The notes: generated from the sequence alone by a model not told the origin. A DNA stretch of 64,000 bases from an uncultured Burkholderiales bacterium (GCA_903861115.1 CAIOTD010000189.1:1-64000); one strand, 5' to 3'; numbered from the stretch's first letter, positions 44,048 to 52,363 are shown. A program made the numbers and translations.

Positions 44048-44719
44048 TCAACGGTTCACTGGGGACTGGGGGTCCAGGAGCAAGGACATCAAGTGCTTGA
44101 TTTGACCCTCATTCAAAATGCGATGGTGACCGTAACGCGGCATGGCTGAGCATGCATTGAACGATTTGGAGTTCCACAATTTGGCCCATGTGTATTGAAT
44201 GACCGGCTGAGAGACTTCGCTGCTCAAATTTGTCACGCCTCGCACTTTGCCGTATTGATACAAACTCGGCCCCAAGGTGCCGTAAGACAACTCTGTCGCG
44301 CTCAACTGATGACAGTTGTAGCACTGACCCCCATTGCTTTGTCCTGCAGCGTCGCTCCAAGTCAGGCCTCTACCGTCTTGTGCCAAAGCTTCACCCAACT
44401 TGTAGTCACCAAAATACTGTCCATCTTTAGGCGCTTGAACAGTTTTCAGATTTTCCGCCTCAATCTCTTGCTTTCTTTGATCGCTCAAGGCAACACCCGT
44501 GGCCTGAGAAGTTGAACACGCCGCGTTGGAGGCATCTTGTTCAAGGATGCTGACTTTGACCGCCTTTTCGTCCCTAAAAGAGCCCTTTAAGACGTCTTGC
44601 GTCCACCGCTCAAGGTCCTTTGAAGAGAATTCTGGTTGCATGGAAACACATGCACTCAAAAGGCACATGAAAAAGAAAGCTAAAAAAGAGCCGATTGTTT
44701 TGACAAACACACTTCGCAT
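44048..44719 (-). CDS. soxX: Sulfur-oxidation c-type cytochrome SoxX
   Basis: SoxX is the small heme subunit of SoxAX, which couples thiosulfate to the SoxY cysteine. From ATG 44719 it has 223 residues. The leader ends in a lipobox-like 'LLSAC' (about 24), suggesting membrane anchoring. A long N-terminal extension precedes the heme domain 'SNGGQCYNCHQL' (CxxCH, about 130), the conserved 'YGTLGPSLYQYGKVRG' follows, and the probable Met ligand is in 'NACSAMPRYGHHRILNEGQIKHLM'. Its length matches the extended SoxX of the monoheme-SoxA type. It is co-transcribed with soxA and soxB. Confidence 0.93.
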   Translation of the reverse strand: MRSVFVKTIGSFLAFFFMCLLSACVSMQPEFSSKDLERWTQDVLKGSFRDEKAVKVSILEQDASNAACSTSQATGVALSDQRKQEIEAENLKTVQAPKDGQYFGDYKLGEALAQDGRGLTWSDAAGQSNGGQCYNCHQLSATELSYGTLGPSLYQYGKVRGVTNLSSEVSQPVIQYTWAKLWNSKSFNACSAMPRYGHHRILNEGQIKHLMSLLLDPQSPVNR

Positions 44720-44782
44720 GGCATGGGACTTTGTATTAAATGAATTCAAAATGAAAATTTCATGGATCGACCAAGGCGTTTC

Positions 44783-45613
44783 TTATCGCTTCAATGCGGG
44801 CGCTATCGCTTGCCCACCCTTTGCATTCACCCCCATGTAAACGCCCAGCGCAATGGTGACTTCACTGCCAAACACGGGATAGGGAAAGCGTTGCTGGCGC
44901 AAACAGTCGTTCATTCGCTGTTGCATGGACCACATTTGTCCGTTGGAGACGCGATAGGCTGGCCAAGCCCCAAACCCTGCTGCTGCGCCTTCTTTGCTCA
45001 TCAGATTGGGTAAATCTTGCAAGCGAATGCGTTTGCCGTCTTGCGAGTGGCAAGTCGAACAAGAAAAATCATAAGGTCCGGCTCGGGTGAAGAAAAGCCG
45101 TTTACCGATCTCATAAAAGCGCCTCTCTTCAGGATGCGCCTGGGGCAATTGAAATTCACGACCTTGAGATTTGCTGGAAACAAATGCGGCCAAGGCACTG
45201 ACGTTGATTTGCTCTCCCACGCCAAATGGCGTTTGAGCAATCGCATTGGCATCAAAGCCTTGCAAGGTTTGCATGCACGTGAGCAACCTTGACTCCAAGT
45301 CTTGGACCCTTTGCGTGTCCTTGAAATACCTGGGCAATTGAACCCACGCGCCCTCTAGGACGCCCGTCCCAAGTCCCAAATCACAGGCTTGGAGAGAGGC
45401 ATTCTTGGGTCCTCGAGGCGCACTCCAAAGCAGCTCGCCTTTGTCCACAAAGAGATCGGCCGGGTTGCCATCTTGGAGCATGGCTCTGTACTGCGCAATG
45501 GCGTCGGCGGTGGACTGGGCCTGCACCAAACACGTTGCCGACAAAACAGCCGTGAGCACCAGCCAACCTTTTAGGAAATGGCACTTTTCAAGGAAAAAAA
45601 CGATTGACTTCAA
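44783..45613 (-). CDS. soxA: Sulfur-oxidation c-type cytochrome SoxA, monoheme type
   Basis: SoxA carries the catalytic cysteine-ligated heme of SoxAX. The start is TTG 45613 with a GGAG site 7 bases upstream; 276 residues including a signal peptide ending 'CLVQAQS'. Only one heme motif is present, 'SCSTCHSQDGKRI' (about 182). The N-terminal domain has two isolated cysteines ('SLQACDLG', 'RLLTCMQTL') and no CxxCH, so this is the monoheme form. The active-site Cys is in 'QRMNDCLRQQRFPYPVFGS' (about 238). Confidence 0.93.
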   Translation of the reverse strand: MKSIVFFLEKCHFLKGWLVLTAVLSATCLVQAQSTADAIAQYRAMLQDGNPADLFVDKGELLWSAPRGPKNASLQACDLGLGTGVLEGAWVQLPRYFKDTQRVQDLESRLLTCMQTLQGFDANAIAQTPFGVGEQINVSALAAFVSSKSQGREFQLPQAHPEERRFYEIGKRLFFTRAGPYDFSCSTCHSQDGKRIRLQDLPNLMSKEGAAAGFGAWPAYRVSNGQMWSMQQRMNDCLRQQRFPYPVFGSEVTIALGVYMGVNAKGGQAIAPALKR

Positions 45614-45630
45614 AACGCAACTCCAAAGAT

Positions 45631-45942
45631 TTAGCTCACCGTTGTTTCATCTGTTCGTGTATCGCCCTTGGTGTCTTTCCAAGTCACACTCACTTTGTCT
45701 CCCGCTTTGCCACCCTTGATGATGAACTGCAGATAGGGGTTTTTGGACACGGCCGTGCCCCATTCAGCGCTAAAAACTTGTTTGCCATTGAGAGAGGCCA
45801 CAACCTCTTGAATATGCCATGCGGGAATGGTTTTACCGCTGGCATCCTTTCTCAGACCTGTCTCCATCTCGTGACTCATCAACACGCGCACGGTGGTTTG
45901 TCCAGCGCTGCTTTGCGCTCTGATTCTCATGGGATCGGACAC
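45631..45942 (-). CDS. soxZ: Thiosulfate oxidation carrier complex protein SoxZ
   Basis: SoxZ is the Ig-like scaffold partner of SoxY. It is 103 residues with a GTG start at 45942 preceded by a strong AAGGAGAA site. Family segments are 'TTVRVLMSHEMETGLRKDASGKTIPAWHIQEV' (about 17-48) and 'GTAVSKNPYLQFIIKGGKAGDKVSVTWKDTKGDT' (about 62-95). No signal peptide of its own is visible, consistent with export with SoxY. It lies 46 bases after soxY and 17 before soxA. Confidence 0.95.
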   Translation of the reverse strand: MSDPMRIRAQSSAGQTTVRVLMSHEMETGLRKDASGKTIPAWHIQEVVASLNGKQVFSAEWGTAVSKNPYLQFIIKGGKAGDKVSVTWKDTKGDTRTDETTVS

Positions 45943-45988
45943 TTTGTTCTCCTTAAATATGCAATGAATAAGGTGCGCATCTCATGCG

Positions 45989-46444
45989 TTAACCACCACA
46001 ACCACCCAGGGTGACTTTGATTTCTTTTCTGGACATCCATGTTCGAGCGTCTTGCATGACCGCCACGACCATCACGTCAGAGGTTTGACTCATTTTGGTT
46101 CGGGTCGAAAAATTGGCCAATATGTCGTCACTGACATTGAAGATGGCCACCAAAGGAGAGGGATTCTTCTCCACAAAAAATAGAATTTTCTTGACCCCAA
46201 GCAGCGCGCAAGAGGCCGCCATCGGAACCACGGCACCATTCTCCGCAATGTCTGGACAATTGAGCACCAGGTCTTTGCTCTCTTGGGGCGCATTCAAGCC
46301 CAAAGCCTTCAAGGCCTCGGTCCATGTTTTGGCCTCAAAAGCAGATTTTTCAAACGCAAGGGCTTCTTGCACGGTCAACGCATTCAAACCCAAGGCAGCT
46401 GGGAGCGCGGCGCCCCACTTCAAGGCATCTCTTCTTTGAGTCAT
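45989..46444 (-). CDS. soxY: Thiosulfate oxidation carrier protein SoxY
   Basis: SoxY carries sulfur intermediates on its C-terminal swinging-arm cysteine. The 151-residue protein from ATG 46444 starts with a Tat-like leader 'MTQRRDALKWGAALPAALGLNA' and ends precisely in the diagnostic 'VTLGGCGG'. The segment 'DIAENGAVVPMAASCALLGVKKILFFVEKNPSPLVAIF' (about 70-107) is the family core. It is the first gene of soxYZAXB-tlpA and faces a divergent flavocytochrome pair across a 176-base promoter region. Confidence 0.95.
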   Translation of the reverse strand: MTQRRDALKWGAALPAALGLNALTVQEALAFEKSAFEAKTWTEALKALGLNAPQESKDLVLNCPDIAENGAVVPMAASCALLGVKKILFFVEKNPSPLVAIFNVSDDILANFSTRTKMSQTSDVMVVAVMQDARTWMSRKEIKVTLGGCGG

Positions 46445-46465
46445 CAATTTCCCCCGAAAAAAAAG

Positions 46466-46487
46466 CTGATCACCCTTTAGCGATCAG
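46466..46487. promoter_or_regulatory. Inverted repeat upstream of soxY (possible operator)
   Basis: CTGATC and GATCAG form a perfect inverted repeat 10 bases apart, 22 bases in front of the soxY start and inside the divergent sox/fcc promoter region. Its position would suit a repressor site, but no regulator gene lies in the window and no known consensus is matched. Confidence 0.35.
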
Positions 46488-46620
46488 TACAAACGCCTAT
46501 CATAAGCTTAAATTAAAGATTTGGATCATTCAAACGAATTAGAATCCCTTTGAAAATGGGCTCGTCGCGCTTTGAGCAGACTGCCGCCGACAAGGCCCCA
46601 GAAAGAAAGTTGCTAACCCC

Positions 46621-46950
46621 ATGACATGCCCTCTCCCCTTTTTTTTAAAGACCCGTCCAAGGGCGTGGTTTTTGATGGGTTTGTATTTTTTTTGCTTTCA
46701 CGCTTTTGCGCTAGAGGCCGCCAAGGGCCAAGATCTTTATCAGCGTGCACACGCCAGTTTGTGCTTGTCTTGCCACACGTTTGAATCCATCGGCAAAACC
46801 CACTCAAAGGACGAATTGCTCGGTCAACTCAAGGCCTGGCAAAACAAGCCTCAAAAAGACCATGTGATGGCTCAAGTTGCACGCGGCTTGAGCGATCCGC
46901 AATTGAATGAATTGGCAGATTTCTTTACTCGTCAAAAAGGCTCGCAATGA
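46621..46950 (+). CDS. Monoheme cytochrome c subunit paired with FccB-like flavoprotein
   Basis: This is a 109-residue exported cytochrome c. The leader is 'FFLKTRPRAWFLMGLYFFCFHAFA'. One heme motif 'LCLSCHTFESIG' lies near residue 48. The conserved end 'QVARGLSDPQLNELADFF' is typical of the cytochrome subunit of flavocytochrome c sulfide dehydrogenase (FccA/SoxE). The probable Met ligand is in 'KDHVMAQVARG'. Its stop overlaps the flavoprotein start by 4 bases. Together they probably oxidise sulfide or reactivate Sox intermediates and pass electrons to a c-type cytochrome. Confidence 0.88.
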   Translation: MTCPLPFFLKTRPRAWFLMGLYFFCFHAFALEAAKGQDLYQRAHASLCLSCHTFESIGKTHSKDELLGQLKAWQNKPQKDHVMAQVARGLSDPQLNELADFFTRQKGSQ

Positions 46951-48233
46951 TCAACAGGCGCCAATTTCAAAACCATGTGTCTTGGGGCTTGGGACTGGGC
47001 ACTTTGGGGGCCACGTCATGGCTTGAAAATGCAAGCGCAACGGCCCCGGCAAAGGTTGTGATTGTGGGCGGTGGCTTTGGGGGCGCAACAGCGGCCAAAT
47101 ACCTGCGGCTTTTCTCAAGACAGCAAATTCAAGTCACCTTGATCGAAGCAGAAAAGTCTTTCATTTCTTGCCCCATGTCCAACTTGATCCTTGGTGGAAG
47201 CGCGCAACTCAAAGACGTCGAATTTTCCTACGATCAATTGAAATTTCGCCACGGCATTGAAATCATTCACGAGCGAGCCACTGAGATTGATTTTCAAAAA
47301 AAGACCTTGCAAACCCCGACACACCAAAACATTGCCTACGACAAACTGATCTTGGCGCCGGGGATGCAAATGGTGCTGGGCGATGTTGAAGGCCTGCTGC
47401 AAGCCAAACAAAGTGGACAGATCGTCCAAGCCTGGGAGGGCAACCACGAAATTGAACACTTGCGCTCTCAAATTGTGAACATGCGCAATGGACAAACCTT
47501 TGTGCTGTCCATTCCCGAGTCCCCTTTTAAATGTCCCCCTGGACCCTATGAACGCGCCTCACAAGTGGCCCATTATTTCAAAACACACAAGCCCCAGTGC
47601 AAGGTCCTGATCTTAGACGCCAACCAAGATGTCTTGTCCAACAGCGCCTCCTTCAAGCGGTTCTGGTCAGAGCAATACGCCTCCATCATTGACTATCGAC
47701 CTCAGCACATGGTGACTGCTGTCGACGCTGAAAAGAAAACCATCGGATTTGAAATACAAGATGACCTCTCGTACGATGTGGCCAATATTTTGCCACCCAT
47801 GCGAGCAGGTGACATTGCACACCGCAATGGGCTGACCAACATCAACAACAAGTGGTGCGGTGTGTCGTTCAACAACTTTGAAAGCCAAAAGGCCAAAGAT
47901 GTTCACATCCTGGGTGATGCCATTCAAGGCGCCCCCCTGATGCCAAAATCCGGACACATGGCCAATGCACAAGCCAAGGTGCTGGCCGCCGCCCTGACGG
48001 CAGAGCTTTTCGACATCCCACTCGATCCCGCCCCCTTTTTGACCAACACCTGCTACAGCTTTCTTGACGATCGAAATGCTGTCCACATTGCCTCCGTGCA
48101 TCAATACGATGCAATTGAGAAAACCTATAAAGTGGTCCCTCAATCCAGCGGCATCTCCAGCAAACCCAGTCTTGCAGAGGGCCTGCAGGCCCAGTCATGG
48201 GCCCAACACATTTGGGCCGATGTCCTCAGTTAA
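46947..48233 (+). CDS. Flavocytochrome c sulfide dehydrogenase flavoprotein subunit (FccB/SoxF-like)
   Basis: This is an exported FAD protein of 428 residues with a Tat-like leader 'MINRRQFQNHVSWGLGLGTLG'. It has the FAD motif 'VVIVGGGFGGATAAKYLRLFS' (about 37), the redox Cys region 'KSFISCPMSNLILGG' (about 75), 'ESPFKCPPGPYERASQVAHYF' (about 190), and 'ILPPMRAGDIAHRNGL' (about 275). 'NKWCGVSFNNFES' lies near 297, with 'VHILGDAIQGAPLMPKSGHMANAQAKV' near 318. It forms a two-gene unit with the preceding cytochrome, divergent from soxYZAXB. Confidence 0.93.
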   Translation: MINRRQFQNHVSWGLGLGTLGATSWLENASATAPAKVVIVGGGFGGATAAKYLRLFSRQQIQVTLIEAEKSFISCPMSNLILGGSAQLKDVEFSYDQLKFRHGIEIIHERATEIDFQKKTLQTPTHQNIAYDKLILAPGMQMVLGDVEGLLQAKQSGQIVQAWEGNHEIEHLRSQIVNMRNGQTFVLSIPESPFKCPPGPYERASQVAHYFKTHKPQCKVLILDANQDVLSNSASFKRFWSEQYASIIDYRPQHMVTAVDAEKKTIGFEIQDDLSYDVANILPPMRAGDIAHRNGLTNINNKWCGVSFNNFESQKAKDVHILGDAIQGAPLMPKSGHMANAQAKVLAAALTAELFDIPLDPAPFLTNTCYSFLDDRNAVHIASVHQYDAIEKTYKVVPQSSGISSKPSLAEGLQAQSWAQHIWADVLS

Positions 48234-48269
48234 TAAAGCTGACACCAACCATGAAAGTGCGTGCTTACT

Positions 48270-49034
48270 TTATACGGTGCGCGACTTGAGTTGCGAATGC
48301 AGTTGAAGCACCTGGTTCCAACTTTGCAACGCCAATGCTCGCCGGTCTTTTCCATGCGCCTCATGAACTGGCCCCAATGAGACCCAAATATCAAATGCGT
48401 GCAAACCTAAAATGCGCCAAATCGAACCGACCAAGGTGTCCTCACCCGTAAAACTGGTGGTGGTGATGCATGTTTTTTCATCGCCCCCAACATACAAGAT
48501 GCTGGCCGCTTGAACCTGTGCGTTGGCGGCCACAACGGACTCAAACAAATTGGCATGAAAAGGCAAAACCGTCTCGCCCACCGTGGTCGTTCCTTCTGGA
48601 AAAATCGCAATCAAATCGCCTTTTAGAAGCGACTCGCTCATTCTTTGAACCACCACTCGAGCATCCCTTTTGGACGTTCTTTTGATGAACAAGGTCCGAC
48701 ACGCCTGTGCAAAGTGCCCAATCACGGGCCAAGACTGCACCTCGGACTTTGAGACAAAACGAACCGGGCCCAAGGACAAAAAGAGCAAGATGTCCATCCA
48801 AGAAACATGGTTGCAGACCAACAAGAGGGGTCCACTTTGGCGCAAATCTCCTTCAAGCTTGACCCTGGCACCCAAAATATCCAACGCCCCTTTGGCCCAA
48901 GACATCACCTCCTCTTGGGCTTGCAGTGGTGTGAGGGCCTGCCATGCCCATCGAACTTTGACATAGCCACGCAGCATGTGCGCGAGCAAGCGCAAGAGCT
49001 TGATGCCTCGCCAAGATTGAACCGTCATGCCCAT
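48270..49034 (-). CDS. 1-acyl-sn-glycerol-3-phosphate acyltransferase (PlsC family)
   Basis: This is a membrane-associated acyltransferase of 254 residues that adds the second acyl chain in phospholipid synthesis or a related lipid. The catalytic HxxxxD motif is 'VCNHVSWMDILLFLSLG' (about 73), and the substrate motif 'IAIFPEGTTTVGETVLPFHANLF' lies near 143. It follows the PyrC-like gene by 18 bases, the usual Burkholderiales arrangement. Specificity (lysophosphatidate versus ornithine-lipid type) cannot be decided. Confidence 0.9.
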   Translation of the reverse strand: MGMTVQSWRGIKLLRLLAHMLRGYVKVRWAWQALTPLQAQEEVMSWAKGALDILGARVKLEGDLRQSGPLLLVCNHVSWMDILLFLSLGPVRFVSKSEVQSWPVIGHFAQACRTLFIKRTSKRDARVVVQRMSESLLKGDLIAIFPEGTTTVGETVLPFHANLFESVVAANAQVQAASILYVGGDEKTCITTTSFTGEDTLVGSIWRILGLHAFDIWVSLGPVHEAHGKDRRALALQSWNQVLQLHSQLKSRTV

Positions 49035-49052
49035 GAAGTCCTACCCAAGCGA

Positions 49053-50372
49053 TCAAACACTGTAAACCAATCGTCCCTTGACGATGGTTTTCTTCACGCG
49101 GCCAGTCATCGCTGAGCCACTCATCTCAAAGTCAAATGGCGTGTGTTTGCCTTGACTTTTAAGCTCAGCAGGTGCAACCGACCAAACGTCGTTTGGATCA
49201 AAAATACAAAGGTCCGCCATGGCCCCCACCCTCAAGGTGCCTGGGGCAAACATCGGATCTGGCTCTTGATGAAAGCCTAGCGCTTGGCGCAAGATCGCTC
49301 CAGGTTTGGAGGTCACGCACTCTAAAGCTTTGAGCTCACCGACGCCCATTTCTTGACCCCATTTGTAGGCCAAACTCAGCAACAATTCCACGCCCGTTGC
49401 GCCCGGTGTTGCCTGCGCAAAGGGCAGTGTTTTTAAATCCCCAGGCACGGGGTTGTGGTCCGACACCAAGGCATCGATCACCCCCTCCAACAAGCCTTGC
49501 CTCAAAGCATCTCGGTCCTGACTTTGTCGAAGAGGTGGCGTCAAGCGGGCTCGGGAATCAAAATAGCCCAGATCCATTTCCGTCAAGTGAAGTGAGTTGA
49601 TACTCACATCGCAAGTCAGCGGCAAGCCCTCAGCTTTGGCCAATTTAATCAATTCAACACCCTTTGCACTAGACACCCTGGACAAGTGGACCCTCGCACC
49701 CGTGCTCCTCATCAGTGCAAAGATGGTGTTCAAGCAAATGGTCTCTGAGGCCACCGGCACCGTTGACAGGCCCATCCTCAGCGCCAATGCGCCGCTTGCC
49801 GCAACACCTCGACCCAAATAATAATCCGCAGGGTGAAGCCACACCGCAAATCCAAAAGTACTGGCGTAAGAAAATGCTCTTTGCAACACATGCGTGTCCT
49901 TGACCGTTTGGTCGGCTTGCGAAAAGCCGACACACCCAGCCTGGGTCAACGCCTGCATCTCCGACAGCGTTTCTCCCTCCAAGGCCTTGGTCAGGGCACC
50001 CAAAGGAAAAAGTCTAGCAAGCTGCAATCTGTCTGCTCTGAACTTGAGCATTTCCACCAAACCCGGCTCATCAAGCGTTGGATCGGTGTCGGGCGGACAC
50101 ACCAAACTGCTCACGCCGCCAGCAACACTTGCGAGCAGCTCAGAGGCGAGCATGCCCTCATGCTCCAAGCCCGGCTCCATCACGCGCACACTCAAGTCCA
50201 CCAAACCCGGCAACACCCAATGCGACTGTGCGTCAAGCGTGAGATCGGCGATAAACTGCGCATTCGGCTGGGCAATGGATTCGATGACAGAACCCGAAAT
50301 GCAAAGGTCCCCCACCACATCCAAGGCGGATTGCGGATCCATGATTCGACCGTTTTTAATTCGTATTTTCAT
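49053..50372 (-). CDS. Dihydroorotase-like protein PyrC', metal ligands missing
   Basis: This is an amidohydrolase-superfamily protein of 439 residues beside aspartate transcarbamoylase. Active class I dihydroorotase has a DxHxH strand; here the equivalent reads 'LPGLVDLSVRVMEPGLEHEG' (about 55), so both zinc-binding His are lost. The C-terminal TDHAPH-like site is 'LVSDHNPVPGDLK'. It therefore matches the non-catalytic PyrC'/PyrX partners that stabilise ATCase in pseudomonads and relatives. An active pyrC should exist elsewhere. ATG 50372 is preferred over 50378 because AAAGGG is then correctly spaced. The pyrB stop is 12 bases upstream. Confidence 0.88.
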   Translation of the reverse strand: MKIRIKNGRIMDPQSALDVVGDLCISGSVIESIAQPNAQFIADLTLDAQSHWVLPGLVDLSVRVMEPGLEHEGMLASELLASVAGGVSSLVCPPDTDPTLDEPGLVEMLKFRADRLQLARLFPLGALTKALEGETLSEMQALTQAGCVGFSQADQTVKDTHVLQRAFSYASTFGFAVWLHPADYYLGRGVAASGALALRMGLSTVPVASETICLNTIFALMRSTGARVHLSRVSSAKGVELIKLAKAEGLPLTCDVSINSLHLTEMDLGYFDSRARLTPPLRQSQDRDALRQGLLEGVIDALVSDHNPVPGDLKTLPFAQATPGATGVELLLSLAYKWGQEMGVGELKALECVTSKPGAILRQALGFHQEPDPMFAPGTLRVGAMADLCIFDPNDVWSVAPAELKSQGKHTPFDFEMSGSAMTGRVKKTIVKGRLVYSV

Positions 50373-50384
50373 ATGCATTGCCCT

Positions 50385-51353
50385 TTAGGCACCTCCCTCG
50401 TTGCCCGCCACGATGGACATCACGGCCATGCGCACAGCGATGCCAAACGTCACCTGCGGCAAAATCACACTTTGCGCACCATCGACCACGTGAGAATCAA
50501 TTTCTACACCACGATTGATGGGTCCGGGGTGCATCACAATCGCATCGCTTTTGGCATAACTCAGGGTCTCCTGCGTCAAACCAAAGGCATTGAAATACTC
50601 GTGACTCGATGGCAACAAAGCGCCACTCATGCGCTCATTTTGAAGTCTGAGCGCAATCACCACATCGCAGTCTTTGATCCCCTCTTGCAAATCATGGAAC
50701 ACCCGCACACCCATCTTTGAAAAATCTTCAGGCACCAGCGTTTTGGGCCCAACAACCCTCACCTCTGGGCACCCTAAAGTGGTCAAAGCATGGATGTCAC
50801 TCCTGGCCACCCGTGAATGAAGCACATCACCAACAATTGCCACTTTGAGTTGAGTAAAGTCGCCCTTGTAGTGCCGAATGGTGAACATATCTAGCAGTCC
50901 TTGCGTAGGATGCGCATGACGCCCGTCTCCCGCGTTGATCACATGAATGTGCGGCTGCACGTGTTGAGCGATCAAATAGGGCGCGCCCGACTCACTGTGG
51001 CGAACCACAAAAATATCGGCCGCCATCGCACTTAAATTGGCAATGGTGTCGAGCAAAGACTCGCCCTTGGCCGTCGAAGAGCGGGCAATGTCCAAATTGA
51101 TCACATCGGCACTCAAACGCGTGCCTGCGATTTCAAACGTTGTCCTGGTTCTCGTGCTGTTTTCAAAAAAGAGATTAAAAACACTTTTCCCTCTCAAAAG
51201 GGGAACTTTCTTCACCTCTCGGTCGTTGATGGAGACAAAATTTTTGGCAGTATCCAAGACATGCGTCAAAATACTTTTTGGCAAGCCCTCGGTTGACAAA
51301 AGATGAATCAACTCGCCGTGTTGATTGAGCTGAGGGTTTCTTTTTGCAAGCAA
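50385..51353 (-). CDS. pyrB: Aspartate carbamoyltransferase catalytic chain
   Basis: ATCase condenses carbamoyl phosphate and aspartate, the committed step of pyrimidine synthesis. The track ORF extends into pyrR; the real start is TTG 51353 with a GGAG site 9 bases upstream, giving 322 residues beginning '[19 protein letters not shown]'. Carbamoyl-phosphate motifs are '[13 protein letters not shown]' (about 62) and '[21 protein letters not shown]' (about 140). The aspartate loop region lies near '[12 protein letters not shown]' and '[14 protein letters not shown]' (about 275). It is translationally tied to pyrR (1-base gap) and precedes the inactive pyrC'. Confidence 0.95.
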   Translation of the reverse strand: MLAKRNPQLNQHGELIHLLSTEGLPKSILTHVLDTAKNFVSINDREVKKVPLLRGKSVFNLFFENSTRTRTTFEIAGTRLSADVINLDIARSSTAKGESLLDTIANLSAMAADIFVVRHSESGAPYLIAQHVQPHIHVINAGDGRHAHPTQGLLDMFTIRHYKGDFTQLKVAIVGDVLHSRVARSDIHALTTLGCPEVRVVGPKTLVPEDFSKMGVRVFHDLQEGIKDCDVVIALRLQNERMSGALLPSSHEYFNAFGLTQETLSYAKSDAIVMHPGPINRGVEIDSHVVDGAQSVILPQVTFGIAVRMAVMSIVAGNEGGA

Positions 51354-51354
51354 T

Positions 51355-51855
51355 TCAATTCTCCAATGAAAAGTGGAAGCGACCCTTGTCGTCCACAGCC
51401 AATGCCAGCGACTGCGATTTGTGCAAGGTAAAGCTCGCCGCTGAAAAATTGGCCTGTATGGGCAACTCTCTCTCGCCACGATCCACCAAAACAGCCAATC
51501 GGACTCGCTCAGGCCGGCCATAATCAAACAGCTCGTTGATCACCGCACGAATGGTGCGACCCGTAAAGAGCACATCATCGATCAACAAGACATCTGCCCC
51601 CTCTATTTCAAAAGGCAAAACCGTTTGCCCGCCATCGGACAAACCGCGTTGATCAAAATCATCCCGGTGCATGGCCGATGAGATGGATCCAACCATGGGC
51701 TTTTGCGGCAAATCTTGCGCGAGCCTCTTGGCAAGCCACGCTCCCCCAGAGGTGATGCCCACCAGTCTCGTTTGCTCTGAGATCAAGGCCTCAACGCCTT
51801 TCAGCAAGCTCAAATACAAAGCCTCTGCATCAAGTGCCACTTGTCCAAGTTTCAT
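51355..51855 (-). CDS. pyrR: PyrR-type pyrimidine regulator / uracil phosphoribosyltransferase
   Basis: This 166-residue type I phosphoribosyltransferase has the PRPP-binding motif '[23 protein letters not shown]' (about 88-110), an early '[19 protein letters not shown]' (about 32), and '[14 protein letters not shown]' near 133. In Gram-positive bacteria PyrR attenuates pyr transcription; in betaproteobacteria its regulatory role is less clear and UPRTase activity is likely. It lies directly before pyrB. No obvious anti-antiterminator is visible in the 46-base gap upstream. Confidence 0.92.
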   Translation of the reverse strand: MKLGQVALDAEALYLSLLKGVEALISEQTRLVGITSGGAWLAKRLAQDLPQKPMVGSISSAMHRDDFDQRGLSDGGQTVLPFEIEGADVLLIDDVLFTGRTIRAVINELFDYGRPERVRLAVLVDRGERELPIQANFSAASFTLHKSQSLALAVDDKGRFHFSLEN

Positions 51856-51901
51856 GTGTATATCCTAGGGCTGTCTTTTTTTGGGGGTGAATCGGTTGGG
51901 C

Positions 51902-52345
51902 TCATATCGGCTCGAGTGTGCGAATGCCCCACTCAGAAAAAAATTGTTCCAAGATGATGCAAGCTGACAAGGCATCCACATCCTTTTGCGACTTCTTGTC
52001 TTGACGTCGACTGATTTGGTTCACGCTGATGGCCTCTGTCGTACTGTAGCGCTCATCAATCTCAAACACATCCAATTTGAATTTGTGCTTCAATTGTTTG
52101 GCAATGTTTTTTGCAAACTGCGTGTTCTCATGGGGCGCACCATCGGGGTGGTAAGGGACCCCAACGACCAAAGCGCTGGGCTGCCAAGTTTGTATGTAGC
52201 TCGAAAAGGCCTCAAAGCGTTTGTCCCCTTCAGCTTGAACAACACCCACAGGGCTGGCCTGGGACAGCATCATCGTGCCAAAGGCCAGGCCGGTTCTTTT
52301 TCGCCCCAAATCAAACGCAAGCAAGGTGATGGGCGGTTTGTTCAT
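51902..52345 (-). CDS. ruvX: Putative pre-16S rRNA nuclease / Holliday junction resolvase-like YqgF
   Basis: This is a 147-residue RNase H-fold protein. The catalytic strand 'LLAFDLGRKRTGLAFG' (Asp about residue 11), 'LVVGVPYHPDGAPHENTQFAKNIA' (about 58), and 'FEIDERYSTTEA' (Glu about 95) with 'DKKSQKDVDALSACIILEQFF' (about 118) are family motifs. The protein processes the 5' end of 16S rRNA in E. coli. The gene lies 18 bases after yqgE and 46 before pyrR. Confidence 0.93.
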   Translation of the reverse strand: MNKPPITLLAFDLGRKRTGLAFGTMMLSQASPVGVVQAEGDKRFEAFSSYIQTWQPSALVVGVPYHPDGAPHENTQFAKNIAKQLKHKFKLDVFEIDERYSTTEAISVNQISRRQDKKSQKDVDALSACIILEQFFSEWGIRTLEPI

Positions 52346-52363
52346 CTGGAGCGCACGCCCACG

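Noticed and set aside
49833-50720. 295-aa plus-strand ORF
   Set aside because: It lies antisense across the pyrC'/pyrB junction; the minus-strand genes have strong family motifs and the plus-strand product has none.
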